A stretch of 64,000 bases of DNA. It comes from Vespa crabro (Eukaryota; Arthropoda; Insecta; Hymenoptera; Vespidae). Numbering within the stretch: the first letter of the stretch is position 1; each line of letters begins with the position of its first letter. Where the stretch lies: assembly GCF_910589235.1 (NCBI RefSeq), contig NC_060960.1:3941839-4005838 (forward strand), given 5' to 3'. Position numbers and translations under genes: made by a program. The notes beneath the pieces were generated by a model. The model worked only from the letters and a program-made list of their open reading frames with translations. It was not told the DNA's origin and did not search any database. Positions 1 to 37,122 of this stretch are shown in pieces.

Positions 1-213
1 GCTATATCGAAACACTCACCGCTATACATACTTTACTATCTCTCGTGGCGAATCGACCGTTTTCTTTTTTTCCATTGTTTTTTTCTTTTTTTCTTTTTTT
101 CCATTGAAGAGGCAGCGTTCGGAGCCTCGTCGACATACTGATTAATTACTTTACTCCTACGCTCGCTAATATATCAGATTCTTATGTCTCTGCGTCAATA
201 TGTATGTGTCTTT

Positions 214-215
<2 letters not shown>

Positions 216-263
<48 letters not shown>

Positions 264-280
264 GTGTGTGCGTATGTGTC
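216..280. repeat. (GT)n microsatellite
   Basis: A pure (GT) run changes to TATG-interrupted units. Confidence 0.95.
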
Positions 281-420
281 CAATGTATTTCTTTTTCTCT
301 TTAATTTTTATCGCTACGGTAAAGTTACCATTACTTAAATATCACAATAACCTTACACAGAAAGCTGCTACAATTTATTACTATCGATTATTCCTACTGG
401 TTATTAATATTACTTATTAT

Positions 421-524
421 CATCATCATTATCATCGTCAGCATAAGCATCGGCATGATCGACATCATCATTATCATCATTATCGTCATCATCAAAGTCA
501 ACATCGTCGTCGTCGTCGTCGCTA
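421..524. repeat. Degenerate (ATC)n/(GTC)n trinucleotide repeat
   Basis: CATCATCATTATCAT-type units pass into pure GTC units. The open frames here are repeat translations. Confidence 0.9.
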
Positions 525-1415
525 CTTCGATCTTGAGATTCATTCACAAGTTATTTCCTTATCTCTATTCCTTTCCATCACATATTCTTTTTATTCCAGC
601 TCTTTCCTTTGCAAGAATATACATTCTCGAAACGTTCCCTAAACTAATTCAAAATTGATATTACGCGTCCATTAGGATACGATTACGAAACGATGCAGGT
701 CACTCAATCGTACATTTCAAATTTAAAATTCTCGCACGAACGAGCACTACCTACTGTTTCGCGAGTTGGATAAAAAATAACCCCATCCCCATCTCCCCCC
801 TCCATTTTTATTAGTATCAGTATTGTAATCATTGCTATTTCTGTATGAGTCAACGGTACTTTCTTTACAAATTTTCTTCCTCTGTTTTTTACTTATTTAT
901 GTATTTTTGTTTTGTTTTTATCCTCTCCTCCTATTATCTCCCAAATTTCAACCCTATCGTATATACTGTCCGATCTTAAATGTTAACTATCATATGTATG
1001 TGTGTCCATGTATTTGTATATGTATGTATGTATTATTTTCCACTTTAAGAGTATAAAAAATATCCATTCAATGATCTATTAATTGCCATTTCTTCATACT
1101 TTCATTCAAAATATGTATACGCTTTTGACATATTATTGAATTCATGATTATTACAGTGATCTCTTTTCCTTTCTTGTCTTGTCTTGTCTTGTCCTCTTTT
1201 CTTTACTTTTTCACTAAAGTATCCACGCGCGGAGAAATATCATCAATGAACAGATTAAACCTTATAACAGCTGACAAGTATATCGTTTGATCGCCATTGA
1301 GAAGTAGAGTGAACTTTGGTTTCTTGACTCGCAATGGTTTAGTACGAAATATTGTATATTTGGTCGTTCGTTACTTCAAACTACTTAAAAGCAGAGAAAT
1401 TCTATATTATATACA

Positions 1416-1460
1416 TATGTGTGTGTGTGTGTGTGTGTGTGTCTATGTGTGTGTATATGT
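1416..1460. repeat. (GT)n microsatellite
   Basis: A pure (GT) run is followed by interrupted GTAT units. Confidence 0.95.
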
Positions 1461-2166
1461 TTGTTTGCATATACGTAAATATGTATAGATATGTATAGTA
1501 TATGACAATATTGCAACGTATGATCTCCGCGCGTGAAGACCGACGTCGAATGAACACGTTAATAAATTATTTATCTTGTAAATATTCCTTTTGGACGTTC
1601 AAATTCGGTTGTTAGCTTCGTACAATATACTGCCAGTATACGATGCTTTGTATGTAGTATGTATATGTATGTATGTATATCACAATCCCATTCATTAACT
1701 TCCTCGCAAGCGTATCCTATATTTTTCGAAACAAATAACAAATTTATTACTTTTTTATCGTATCTTTGTTTAATCGGGAAATCTCTCTAACAGATTTACT
1801 CGCTGTTTGAGCTGTTCGCTTAAATAAATCGAATCGGTATCAGTTTTCCGGCGATGAGCATAATGATCTTTAAGAATATGAATTATGCTCAATTCGTATC
1901 GAGTCAAGAATCACAATTCATACTTCGCGCCTTTTTGTATCACATCAATCTCTATCTAACTTTTCAAATAGCTTTGGTTTAAACATAGGCGGTAAAAGGT
2001 GACAATAAAAAAGTATTTACGCAATCAAACAGCTTTAGTCCAACGTATAACTATTCATAAATGATCGATGAATTTGCTATTCATAATCACATAATGTTCA
2101 CCTGATATGCAAAAAATCGCTGAACCTGCCTGACGCGAACTTTTTCAATTTGTACATATAAAGAAT

Positions 2167-2167
<1 letters not shown>

Positions 2168-2222
<55 letters not shown>
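2168..2222. repeat. (TA)n microsatellite
   Basis: About 27 uninterrupted TA units. Confidence 0.97.
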
Positions 2223-2224
<2 letters not shown>

Positions 2225-4861
2225 CGCTCTTACATCGATAATACATTCATGAAATAATCACTGGAAATTTTATCCTACTTTTTCACATTTTCTTCGTACA
2301 ACTTTATATAAGTAGGAACGAAATTCTTAGATAAATCTTAGATGCTAAATCTTAGATTTAAAATTAAAAAATGTTCATTTTCTGAGAAAATATGCAGGAT
2401 AAGCGTGTTTTCGTTCACATGAACGACAGAGCATGTGTACGTCAATAAACGCTTAATGGACCTATTCTTTAATTGAAACTAAAGTTTAAAACAGAAATGA
2501 AAAAATCATCATTTTTCTACTTTTCTTTTTCCTGTTTTATTTTTCTTGTCACGTACGATAATGATCATTAATAATCGATAATTACGTAAATAATAATAGT
2601 ATCAACAGAATATAATGTATCTATGATACATCTAATGTTATTCATAATCGTAAAGAAAAAAAGCGAAAATAGACGTACACCTTGCACGCTGCTATGGGAA
2701 CACAAAACTCTGTTTAAAAAATATGCTATTAAAATGATAAACAAACATCATTGAGCATTCGTGATTTACGAAACTCCTGGACGTTGTTTTTTGTTTCTTG
2801 TTGTTTTTGTCTGTTAGATCGTTTCGATGAGTTTCACTGAAATTGTTCAAATAAGAACAAGACGGATCTCGACGGAATAGTGTAAGAATAATACTGATAT
2901 TTGTTTCGTCAATTGAACCTCAAGCAATTAGATGCTTCTTTCTGATTTAATCTCCAAAAGGCTAGTTTCTTTTTCTAAGTACGTTGAACTACGCACAACC
3001 ACCGTATGATATAGTCTCACAGTAATCGTTAATATAATATATATATTTCACCGAAATGATAAAATTTTCTTCGTGGATTCTTACATTAGGAAAAAGTAAA
3101 GGAAAAAAAAAAAGAAAAAAGAATTGAAAGAAAAATTCATATGTCAGCGTTTTTTTTTTTAATATCCGATCCGCCTAAATGCTCGTGTCTCTATAAACGA
3201 GGTAATATAACTCGAGTTTTATCTTTGTAAATATAATGATATGTATTAATAACTTATCTCGCTTGTTAAGTTCGGTTCGTAGATTTTGAAAAACTTAAAA
3301 ACTTAGCTATAAGGCTCGCGTTCTTCTTGAGTCTGAAATATAATGAACTAGACGCGTTTTTTTTGCATGTCAAAAGTGTGTATCTATAATTTTGTATAAA
3401 ACTTGGAAGGATCGAATCGTTGTCGATCGATTATCAAAATATTATCCAATTTTTATTTATTATCGAGCAATTTGTTGTTCACTGAGCCAAAGACAAAAAT
3501 TTTGTCAATTGCGAATTTTTTCCACGCTCTATTTTTTATTGATCTTTTTGATGATTTTTGTCTAAAAAAGAAAGGAAATATGCGCTTTGTTTTATCCCGA
3601 ATTGATCGATAAATTTCAATGGGATCGATAATCATGATCGATGAAACGCTAGACGATCGAGATCTCTTTCTCCGATTGTAATAGATAAAACTTTCATATT
3701 CTGTTATCTTTCTTTCAACGTTTATACATTTTTTCACTTTTATCTTATTCTTCTTCTTTATTTATCTCTTTCTCTTTCGTCTTGCTCTTTTAATCTTTGG
3801 AAAGATATACATACATTGCTAATCTTTGGTTGAGAATATATTCTTTCGGAGCTTGATCTCGACTAACCCGAGGCTAGATAACCTTGAGTACCCAAGGCTT
3901 CTAATTTTTATCTTCTTTAAACCCCTTCGATGATACACACAAGACCAAACTAGAACGATTTCACGCGTTCTCTTTTTTCTGCTTTTCTTTTATTCACGAC
4001 CATTCACCCTTTTCAAACACAACCTTTTCCATAATATTTTACGTTTAACACATCTTGGTCGATCGCCTGTAGCAAGAAAAGCAGAATATTTCGTAAGATG
4101 ATGATCTTCAATGTGTAATGCGAGACGTTCCATTTTTTAGTTTTTTATTTTCTTCTTATTTCTCATTTCTCGTTTTTCGTTTTTTACTTCTCATGCTCCT
4201 TCATTCATATATTTTTCTTTGAAGGCCTTCGGCTTATGATGGACGACTTTGAACGTTGTCAAAAATCGTCGTGAAAGGTAAATGTCCTGTATAAGACGAT
4301 GTTATCACTCGTAATCGTCTTGATAGATCGACTATCACTCGAAATCGATGCGATAACAAACATTTCTTCGCGAATTGCTTTTATGGCAAATTTCGTTGGT
4401 GCGAATCCACGCATCATTTATCTCTTTCCAGCAATACCGATCCATATCATTGTAAAAGATTTTTGTCACGTAATATATGTATGTTTATATCTGTGTTTGT
4501 GTGTGTGTGTGTATGTGTGAACTTTTTACATGTATCCTATCGAATACTTTTATCTGGTATCTACATTTTCGTATAGCAATTGCGTATTATTACGTTAATG
4601 TAATTTACATGATGATATTGCAATACATTGTATAAAAGAAAAAACAAGTAATCGAGTCGTTAGAAGTTCCTCTTTCCTCTCCTACTTGCGTGATTTTTTC
4701 ATGTTATCTCGTTATCTTCTTTCTCTCTTTTCTTCCCCTTTTTATTTTTCTTCGTTTCCTTATTACGGTACAAAATATCTGATAGACAATGTACATATTT
4801 CTCTCTTCATTATACGCGAATTTGTGTTTGTATATGTGTGTGTTTTTATTTTTTCTTTTAT

Positions 4862-4866
<5 letters not shown>

Positions 4867-4917
<51 letters not shown>

Positions 4918-4968
4918 TTGCGTCTTAATTTTTCTATTTTCATACATGTATATACATATACATATGTT

Positions 4969-5016
<48 letters not shown>

Positions 5017-5071
5017 CATATATATATTCCTTTTCGTATATATATAGATATATATATTCACTTTTAATATA

Positions 5072-5121
<50 letters not shown>
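4867..5121. repeat. Compound (CT)n and (TA)n microsatellites
   Basis: (CT)n at 4,867-4,918 is followed by (TA)n at 4,971-5,010 and 5,075-5,121. Confidence 0.95.
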
Positions 5122-5124
<3 letters not shown>

Positions 5125-7794
5125 CTAATATTCTTATTTACGCGTAAACGCTACTATAGAGAATTACATACTAGCAGTACTATCTACTGATATGAGTTAG
5201 TTCACTTGTAAAGCACTTTAAAATTCAACCTAACGATCCGTCATCGATCGCCGACAACGAGTACGTTCCCTTACGATCTAAAATGCAGAAAACCAGTTAC
5301 GATTACACGGAATGAATTCGCGCTATATTTCACCGATCCCGATGATTCCTCCTTCATCGAAATATTTTATCAAACTACGGCGATAGAAACTCTACAAAAA
5401 GCAAAGAGGAGAACAGATATATTTTATACTTTCGTATCTACACCGTTCTCATCGATTGAGTCTCGTCGATTTCCCTCGTCGAAAAGGCCAATCGGGGAAA
5501 CTAGAGAATTTCGCTAATCGCACGAGACGTCAAAATGTGTATATATATATATGTTACCTATATATATCATTTTCTTGATGATTTGCACGCGGAGCACGGG
5601 CAAAGCTCGTTCGTCGGATCATAGATATGTATATCGCGATCGTCGGTCTGTGTACGTTTTATTCTTACTACATTGATATTTTTTTTTCTTTTTTTTTTTC
5701 TCTTTTTTTCTTTTTTCTTTCTTTCTTTCTTTCTTTTCTTTATATCTTTTTCCAAATATAGCTATTCGAGCGACAAAGCTCGAGCAATCGCGTTCGTACA
5801 GTAAAAATAAAAATAAAAAAAATAAAAAAAAAAGAAAAAGGAAAGATGATAATCGAAGAGTAACTTTTTACTTTTAAAAACGGTCCCGAAAAAAGAATCT
5901 TTCTTTTCTCGACGAAACGAATTAATCGTGCACCGAATCGTGTATCTCTCAAGGAAGAAAAAAATTTCAATGATGATAAATTAACGAGTTTTCCTACGAG
6001 GCTTTTGGTTTATCTTCAATTGACTAAGTTATTTGGCATTGTTTGCACACTGATCCTCTCACTGATTTCTATTTCATTCAAATATTTCGCCAAGCGATCG
6101 CTCTTTAAACGACGTTGAATTACTTATGAGAAATTTATCTCGAATTTCGAATAAATAATTATACAATTGATATATATGTGTACAATTGTTTAACCAAGTC
6201 GGTTCCTCCGAAGAAAATATGCCATAATATATCATCGCTTCGTTTCATTGTACGTATTTTCCTAACTATAAAGCGAGCTCTTTGGTAAAAATGTTTAATA
6301 AATCACGAAAATGGGAGAGAACAAAATAAAAAAAAAAATAAAAAAATAAACTGAGCTGGAGTAAAGAAAAATTGAAGTTCGAAGAACTCCAAGATTATTC
6401 AACGTTCGTTCGTTAATGTTAATGATTTTCCCTGAAACCTCGACATGGGATGTAAGGCCTCGTTTGGCTTACAGCTTCGAAAACTGTTCTATTATTTTTG
6501 AAAATAACGTCTAACATTTTTAATCGTTACCATTTCTAACCATAAGTACAAACTTCGAATGTAGCCTTCGAATGACTGCGTCCGAATTCGCTTTAATATA
6601 TAATACATAAATAAATTAATAATAGGATTAAAAATCATTTTTTAACGATACTCGAGATATAAAATAAATTAAAAAACGTTTCTATGCTTTTCGATTTAAT
6701 CACTCACGATCGATTCGAAATATCGCTGCTCGGCTAAGTTACAAGAAAAATAAAAAAAAAATAAAAATAGGAATTTACGACCTAAAGATAGAAATATAAA
6801 TCAATCTATAATAAAACCATATGAATAATAATAATTTACGTATATCGATAACTATAATCAAATTTAACGACTTAAATCGTTTAACTCAAACATATCACGT
6901 GAAACACCATGTAAAGATAAAGAATATAAATAAATAATTAACATACAATAAATATCGAACCTTTACATTGTTGTTGCAAGTAATAATAATCTAAATACTA
7001 TGGGTCTCTTCGCTGGAAAACCTCATTAAAATGAGAATAGCGCGACTCGTGTTTCGTATCACGTGCATTAATTTTTTTAAGGTGAAATTCTTAATTGAGT
7101 TGCGATAAGCTCTATTACGTGCTGTAATTTGCATATTGTAGCATTGTAACCTATTATGTGTACATAATAATTCAGAATATTTATATCGTGCAGAAAATAG
7201 AGTTCACTGAAAAAAGTCAATTCAGGAAAACATTTCGTTCGTGATATTTCATGCTCGCGACTTCGCAAAAAAGAAGTAATTTATTTTTGTTTTTCTTTTT
7301 TCATGTTCGATAGAAATTTGCCAACAAAATTTCGATTCCCATAAGATACACCAATCTTTTCGTTTGGAATATATCGAAACAAGGAATATATTGAATCATA
7401 TTAAAATATCAGCATTTATTGAAATAGGATAAAGAAAAGAAACCGTACAAAAAAGGACTGATCGATCTTGTTACTTTAAAATACACCTCGAGAATGCCTT
7501 GATGAATGACGTCGATCAAAAAACGCGGAATCGAAATCGTCCTCATGGAATGATTTAAAAGTAATGTAACTCGTATATCGATATCTTGTACGTGTTGCTG
7601 CAATTTTTAATACCCATGATGTTTGATTTACTTATTTATTTTTGTATTTTTCTCATTTAAAATTCATTTTATTTTCTATTACTTTCTTTTTAACGTGGAT
7701 TTACTTTCCCGTAATTATAAAATTACGTTGCTCAAAACGGTCGCTCGCGTTTCCTTGTAATTTGGGCTTTTTTAGTCTAATCCAAGATTAGGAA

Positions 7795-7847
<53 letters not shown>

Positions 7848-7954
7848 ACAGTGTAACGACCCTGAATACCATTTGCAACGTACTCTTATCACTTTCCACA
7901 CGATATGATACTTTCGGCCATCGTTTACCCTAAAACGATAATTCGGTCCCACTC

Positions 7955-8004
<50 letters not shown>
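7795..8004. repeat. (TA)n and (GT)n microsatellites
   Basis: (TA)n at 7,795-7,843 and (GT)n at 7,967-8,004 are separated by unique sequence. Confidence 0.95.
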
Positions 8005-8005
<1 letters not shown>

Positions 8006-9433
8006 TTTATATTTATTCGATATTATCATAATCAATATCAACACTATAATTTGTCGTCTAATTGTAAATTCATCGATCCGTTCTCGGATCAACAAACAGA
8101 TGTATCGACGTGCTTCTTCTTTTCCCTACTTCTTTTTCTACTTCTTTTTCATCTACGCGAGAGACGTTTCTATCTCTCTGAAAGAACAATAAAATGCTAT
8201 ACGAACGTCCACTGCGCGATCAATTGTCCCAACTTATATGAAAAGTTCGCACACGTTTTTTTTTTCTTTCATTTTATTTTTCTTCTTTCTTTTTTCTTTT
8301 TCTTTTTGTTTTCATACTTTCTCTTTTATATTATTTTTTTCACCCAATTACGTCGGCCTAGTTAAACGGTCGATTTTCAGCAATTTTTGCGCTCACTGGA
8401 CATTCCAAACGTACGCGAAAACATTTAATACATCGAGCTTAATTAATGAACGTTATTCAACCGAGCGATACTCGGCGAACGATCATTATACTTTCGATTC
8501 ATAGTTTAAAGTCTATTAAAAATAATTACGAACGTATTGATTGTTCTGTCCTATCCAAATTCCACCGATATTCAGTGAGTTTATTACATGAGTGCGATGT
8601 TAGGACGGCTAAGGATATGTGTCTATCGCGATGGAACATAAATACTTTCTCTCTCTTTTTTTTATCATGGAAAATGGAAAACGAGAGCCGAGACGATTGT
8701 GATCAATCTACCGAAATTATTCTAGAACATTTCTCGTCGATATTACAAAAAGAGTGTCAAACCAATTAAAGTTTTTATAAATCCACGGAACTCTAGCGCT
8801 ATTCTCTTGTTACGAATTTGTTATTCAAAAAAGAAAAAAGAATACAAAAAGTAAAATATTGTAAACGTCACGAAAGGGAATCCTTTCCTCTTTCGATCGC
8901 GACTTTGTTTAATTAATTATTTAATTTTTCTTTATTTATCCATCTATCTCCCTTCATATCCTATGAGCGTCGGAGTCTCAAAATGCATAAACCGCGACTT
9001 GGTGTCACATCGATATTTTATTGTATAGATGATAATCAATAGAAATTTCATTGATCTTTTACTTATGAATTCTTCCTTTTTTGTTATTTATCGATGAACG
9101 ACAAAGATATTGGTATAAACAGTAAGGTTTACTTCGACAATTTGCGAATTAAAACACAGACGATCTTCAAAATTTCTAAAATGCAATTATTCGTCAATCA
9201 TTTAATTTCTGCGTGAAACTTGTACCTATATACATAAGGCAATGACACGAGCTTCATTATTATTTAATTTTTTTTCGTCTAACTCGATTTCATTCGATTC
9301 TTGATTTAATTCTAATAACAGCGCGTTTAAGATATGTATTTTACTCGATATTTTCAATACAGTATTGACGTCATTAACAGACCGGAGGGAGACGCGGAAA
9401 ATTTTGCCTTAAAACCGTCCTAAATCCAGCGGA

Positions 9434-9435
<2 letters not shown>

Positions 9436-9480
<45 letters not shown>

Positions 9481-9658
9481 CACATACATACATACATACA
9501 TCATACAACATACATACATACATACATACATACATACATACATACATACATACATACATACATACATACATACATACATACATACATACATGCATACATA
9601 CATGCATACATACATGCATACATACATGCATACATACATACGTACATACATACATATG
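9436..9658. repeat. (TA)n followed by a long (CATA)n tetranucleotide array
   Basis: The (TA)n at 9,436-9,475 runs into about 180 bp of CATA units, with CATG and CGTA variants towards the right. Frames here are repeat artefacts. Confidence 0.97.
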
Positions 9659-10127
9659 TGCATATATAAAAAGAAGAAAAAAAAAAACAGCGCTAGAGGC
9701 ATAAACATTGAATTTTTTGTTTTTTTTTTCAGACGTTTAACATCCGGACGAGAGATTCTTTTTTTTCTCTTTTATCTACAGTTTACGATTAAAGCATGAC
9801 TCGACCAACGGGAAGGCACTTGGACAAATTACGTGCCGAGTTGGCCGCTGTTTATTTATTTTTTTTCTAGCACGCATGGCAAAACACCTGTTCTGTCTGC
9901 TTTCTCTTCTCTCGTTTTTTTTCCCCTCTTTTTCTTTTTTTTTCCTTCTCCGATACATCACGACAACAGATCGTATAATAACGTTTCTCAATTTTTTTCT
10001 TTGCCCTTGCCTAATTGCCTAATCCTATGATATGTTCACATTCGTTATGTATATGAATAAGGTTATCACTTAATACTCGTTCGATTTTTTATAATTTTTC
10101 TCCTTCTTCCTATCTCTCTTCCACCCC

Positions 10128-10130
<3 letters not shown>

Positions 10131-10172
<42 letters not shown>
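10131..10172. repeat. (CT)n microsatellite
   Basis: A pure CT run within a longer pyrimidine tract. Confidence 0.95.
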
Positions 10173-10177
<5 letters not shown>

Positions 10178-10820
10178 TTCTCTCCCTCTCTTTCGCTAAG
10201 CCGTATTAAATCTTTCGTCCTTTTTCTCCTATTTTTTATATTTTCTTTTCATTACACACCTCCCTTCCCTTACCAACATCATCCTTTTAAACATCCCACC
10301 TGAACACCCACGTTCTTTCGTTTTATCCATTCTATGTGAATAGATGCACACCTATCAACAAGATACATATTCATGCAACGCATGTGGCTCGCACCTTCGC
10401 AACCCGCCGATAATAAAACATAAATACACGCATCTTAGGGCACCTTTGGTATTAAGCTTGATGTACATAACTCATCTTCCTTTCACCGCTTTGTATAATA
10501 AATACGTAACTTCATCTACGAGCCTTCGACGCTTGTTCCTCTTATTTTTTTCTTTTATCTCTCTTCACCAACATCGTCCATAAAAGATGTATGTTTGTGT
10601 TCGTGTGCGCGCGCGCTAATTAGTCATCTCGAAAGCATCGACCGAAAACGTTCCTTCGTCGTTCGTCTTAAAAATCATTATTTACAGAGATCGTTTGTTC
10701 AATGGCGACGATAACCATCTTGTATAAAACCTATTTTTTATTCTTTCTTTTTCTCTCTTTTTAATTCTTATAGTCTCAAGTAAAAAGCTGCGAAGGATAG
10801 CGTTACTTGCGCGAGCGCTT

Positions 10821-10837
10821 GATTATTATTATTATTA

Positions 10838-10887
<50 letters not shown>

Positions 10888-10928
10888 ATTATTATTATTA
10901 TTATTAATATATATTAATATTATTATTG
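10821..10928. repeat. (ATT)n trinucleotide repeat
   Basis: About 105 bp of ATT units with a few interruptions. Confidence 0.95.
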
Positions 10929-11429
10929 GATAATATAATTATTCTATTTGTTTTTTCTTGTTTTACTCATACGTCTCTCTTTGTCGCAATTTCTTTCTTT
11001 TTTTTTATCAAGACGACAGCGCGCACACGCTCGTTGCGTTTTTCTTCCTTTCCTGTCTTTTTTTCCTGTCGAGGCGTCGTCGCCGGCATTTTGAGGCACG
11101 AATTATCTCCTAAGGAGAATCTTACTCGATCTTCTGTGCGCGACGTGCAAATAAATTATATGTGCTCTTCGGTGTGTCATATCTCCGTTATTCTTTTTTT
11201 TTTCTTTTTCTTTGTAAGTGTCATCTTGTCTTCTTTATATTATTTATAATACGAACCGATCGTCTTTCGACAACAAGGCTATGCACAAGCGTGGTTTTGC
11301 TCTTTAATAATTAGCTTTAATTAGCTTCAATTACATACTCCCCGATATGCGGATCCTTCGTCTCTACTTGCTTCTATCGTCGACTGTTACCTTCGTTCAT
11401 CTCTTTCTAGTTTCGTCTTTTCATTTTCT

Positions 11430-11512
<83 letters not shown>
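11430..11512. repeat. (CT)n microsatellite
   Basis: A long CT run with few interruptions. Confidence 0.95.
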
Positions 11513-11513
<1 letters not shown>

Positions 11514-12290
11514 TATCTTTCTTTCTCGCGCACATTCTCTCTTCATCTCACGCAGCCTGAATTTATTCTTTTTCTCACTCTCCTCTTTCACTTCGTCGTC
11601 GTCCATCCATCCTGATGTAAAATCCAGTGAAAATAAAAAAAAAAAAAAAAAAATAGAAAAAAATAAAAAAAATAGGGAAAAACGCACGGCTACGAATCGG
11701 TAAGATAAATCCTTTAAAAATATTATGTATACCTAGGAATACACGATTATTGGGCCCCCGGCGAGACGCGAACCAACGCCATTGCGCCGAATAAATTACA
11801 AAATTTATCTATTGGTGCTGCTCGGATCAAGGTGGAACGACTCTCCTCACCCCGTCCTCGTGATTCGTATTTTCATATCTCTCCATTTTTTTGCTTCTTC
11901 TCTGTATTTACGTGTAAATCCCTGTTTTATTTCGCGTTTATTTGTATATGTATGTGTATGTGTATATGTATGTGCGTCTGCTATTTTTATTCTTTACGAT
12001 ACGTTAATACGCGCCTATATATATTTTTATTTTCCACATTAAGATGGAAATTTTTTACGCCAGATATATATCCCATTATCGTTGTTCTTCTTGTTCTTGT
12101 TGTGCTGTGTTTCCTGTTGTTTGTCATCGTGTTGTTGTACCATAGCGAAATCTTCCAATTCATTATGAACGCCTGCGTTTTTTTCCCCTTCTCCGTAAGA
12201 ATATGCCGTTTTTCTCTTGTTTTTCTTCTTATATGCCATTAATGTCGATCTTAAGGTTGCCCGTTTTCTTCTCTCTTTGATCCCTGAGAA

Positions 12291-12296
12291 AATAAA
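12291..12296 (+). terminator. Candidate poly(A) signal (AATAAA), + strand
   Basis: A canonical AATAAA lies where the + strand changes from T/C-rich (before about 12.25 kb) to A-rich. AATAAA is common by chance in AT-rich DNA, so only its coincidence with the composition switch gives it weight. It would end a + strand transcript converging on cpo. Confidence 0.3.
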
Positions 12297-13292
12297 GAGA
12301 AATAATTAGAATCTTTTAGGGACAACTGTAACGATCGTCTATAAATAAACTTTTTTCCTTCTCATATTAAAAATGTCAAAGTAATTTTTTAATTAAATAT
12401 TTTTAATTCGCCCTTCGTATAACGCCCTTTGTTTAACATACAAAGGATATCTACTCTGTGAATATTAAATTGAAATTGATTTTATCACTATGTTCAAGAA
12501 AAACTAGATGAACGAAGACACAAAAAAATAAATGAAAACTTTAAAAGAAATTAATTTTCAAAGTTAACAGAACGCGTCGCTACGTTATTATCCCCTATGC
12601 ATGGAAAATATCTCTACCTTGTCTGCTCGCTGTTAAATACAACAGATAAATAATAATAAACTTGCTGTAAAGAATGAGTTACTTTAGAGATTCCACGGAA
12701 CGTTACTTCAAATGCGCTATATTAATTTTTTTTTATAGAAAATAAATGGAAATTCTTTTACAAAATTTTCTAATCTTTTTTATTAAAAAGAAAATTTTAA
12801 TTGAAATATTATCTGACAATGTTTTTATCTCAGATATGAGTCATACTAACTAGAAAGAATGGATTAAAACTAAAAGAAAATTATTTTTAACAGAATAATT
12901 GAGATCTAGGTAAATGCGAAACTCAACATTTACAGGATATTTTAGAAACGATTATTCAACCGACTTAACGTATCTCTGTAAACGCAAGCATCTAATCATT
13001 TAAAAACGAGATCGTGCAAAGACAGAGAAACAAAATTCGTCCCACCGAAGCACTATTCAGCATAACACATATGTGTATATATAGAGAGAGGATCAGAAAA
13101 AAAATAAATATGAACTTATTAAGATCAGCGTTTTTTTTCGCGAAAAGCAAAGTCAAGAACGCAAAAATTGAAGATAGGGAACTTGAATAAGGCTGACGCT
13201 AATGAGATCGAGAGATGCAGGGTGAGAAACGAAAGTAAAAAACAGAAAAAAAGAAAAAGAAAAGAATAATTAATGAACTCCACTGTGGCCAA
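12297..13292. other. Non-coding gap downstream of cpo, probable cpo 3' UTR
   Basis: This AT-rich stretch is open in no frame for a useful length. It directly follows the last stop codon of the cpo open frame, in minus orientation, so part of it is probably cpo 3' UTR. The + strand is A-rich, meaning T-rich in cpo sense, as insect 3' UTRs often are. I could not choose a polyadenylation site with confidence. Confidence 0.4.
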
Positions 13293-13580
13293 TTATATCG
13301 AATAACGATTCAAAAACGACGAAAACGCAATGTTGTGCTCGTGATCCTTTCTGTAAAAACGATGTACGACATAGACCTCGATCGTTGTGCGACTATACAG
13401 ATACAGATGTCCTTTTACATTCGTTACTACAATGACGTAAATAGAATCGGTGCAGGAGCAGGTAATCAAGCGTAAAGAATCATCGGGCGTGCGTTTATGC
13501 GGTTTAAAATTGACGGAGAGGATTGGAAAGGTTCCGAGTGGCTTAGCATCGTATATGTATGTATATAACAGCGAGCAAAA
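13293..13580 (-). CDS. cpo: Possible cpo C-terminal exon or read-through tail
   Basis: The cpo frame runs on without a stop from RRM2 through a (CT)n tract to TAA at 13,293-13,295. An acceptor-like cag at 13,581-13,583, joined in phase 0 to the donor at 13,775, would give a 95-residue tail in the same frame, because that intron would be 195 nt. The tail has mixed composition and resembles nothing I know. It could also be an ordinary intron with the true last exon elsewhere. Confidence 0.3.
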   Translation of the reverse strand, partial: FCSLLYTYIYDAKPLGTFPILSVNFKPHKRTPDDSLRLITCSCTDSIYVIVVTNVKGHLYLYSRTTIEVYVVHRFYRKDHEHNIAFSSFLNRYSI

Positions 13581-13628
13581 CTGCGCGTTCGTCGAATATT
13601 TCATGAGAGTAAGAGAATGAAAGAATGA

Positions 13629-13631
<3 letters not shown>

Positions 13632-13670
<39 letters not shown>

Positions 13671-13675
13671 GAGAG
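13632..13675. repeat. (GA)n microsatellite (CT in cpo sense)
   Basis: This lies within the open frame after cpo RRM2 and could act as a polypyrimidine tract for a downstream acceptor. Confidence 0.95.
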
Positions 13676-13775
13676 GAAGAGAGAAAGAGAAAGAGAAATA
13701 TAGACAAAGAATTAGCCGGTTGTGTATCATAGACAAAATGAAACCTACTTCGATCCAGAGATTTGTAAAGCCCAC

Positions 13776-37122
<23,347 letters not shown>

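Larger units (their letters stand above)
1..12290. other. Long non-coding, pyrimidine-rich, repeat-dense region
   Basis: No reading frame here resembles a known protein. The longer frames are translations of simple repeats or T/C-rich tracts. The + strand is mostly T/C-rich (especially 3.6-5.7, 7.6-8.4 and 9.7-12.25 kb), with an A-richer stretch around 5.8-7.3 kb. It contains (GT)n, (CT)n, (TA)n, (ATT)n and (CATA)n arrays, listed separately. It lies beyond the 3' end of the minus-strand cpo coding region. It may be intergenic DNA, a distal cpo 3' UTR, or the 3' UTR or lncRNA of a + strand gene starting outside the window; the T-rich + strand and the AATAAA at 12,291 favour the last. Confidence 0.6.

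Noticed and set aside
3820..3845. TCTTTGGTT string resembling the miR-9 seed
   Set aside because: No matching arm forms a precursor hairpin around it, and the string is too short to be meaningful.
8446..8769. 107-codon + strand frame
   Set aside because: It has no recognisable domain, AT-rich codon use like the background, and no splice or promoter context. Chance is the simplest explanation.
9476..9658. Regular short repeats that might suggest a CRISPR-like array
   Set aside because: The unit is a 4-bp CATA microsatellite with no spacers, in a eukaryotic genome.
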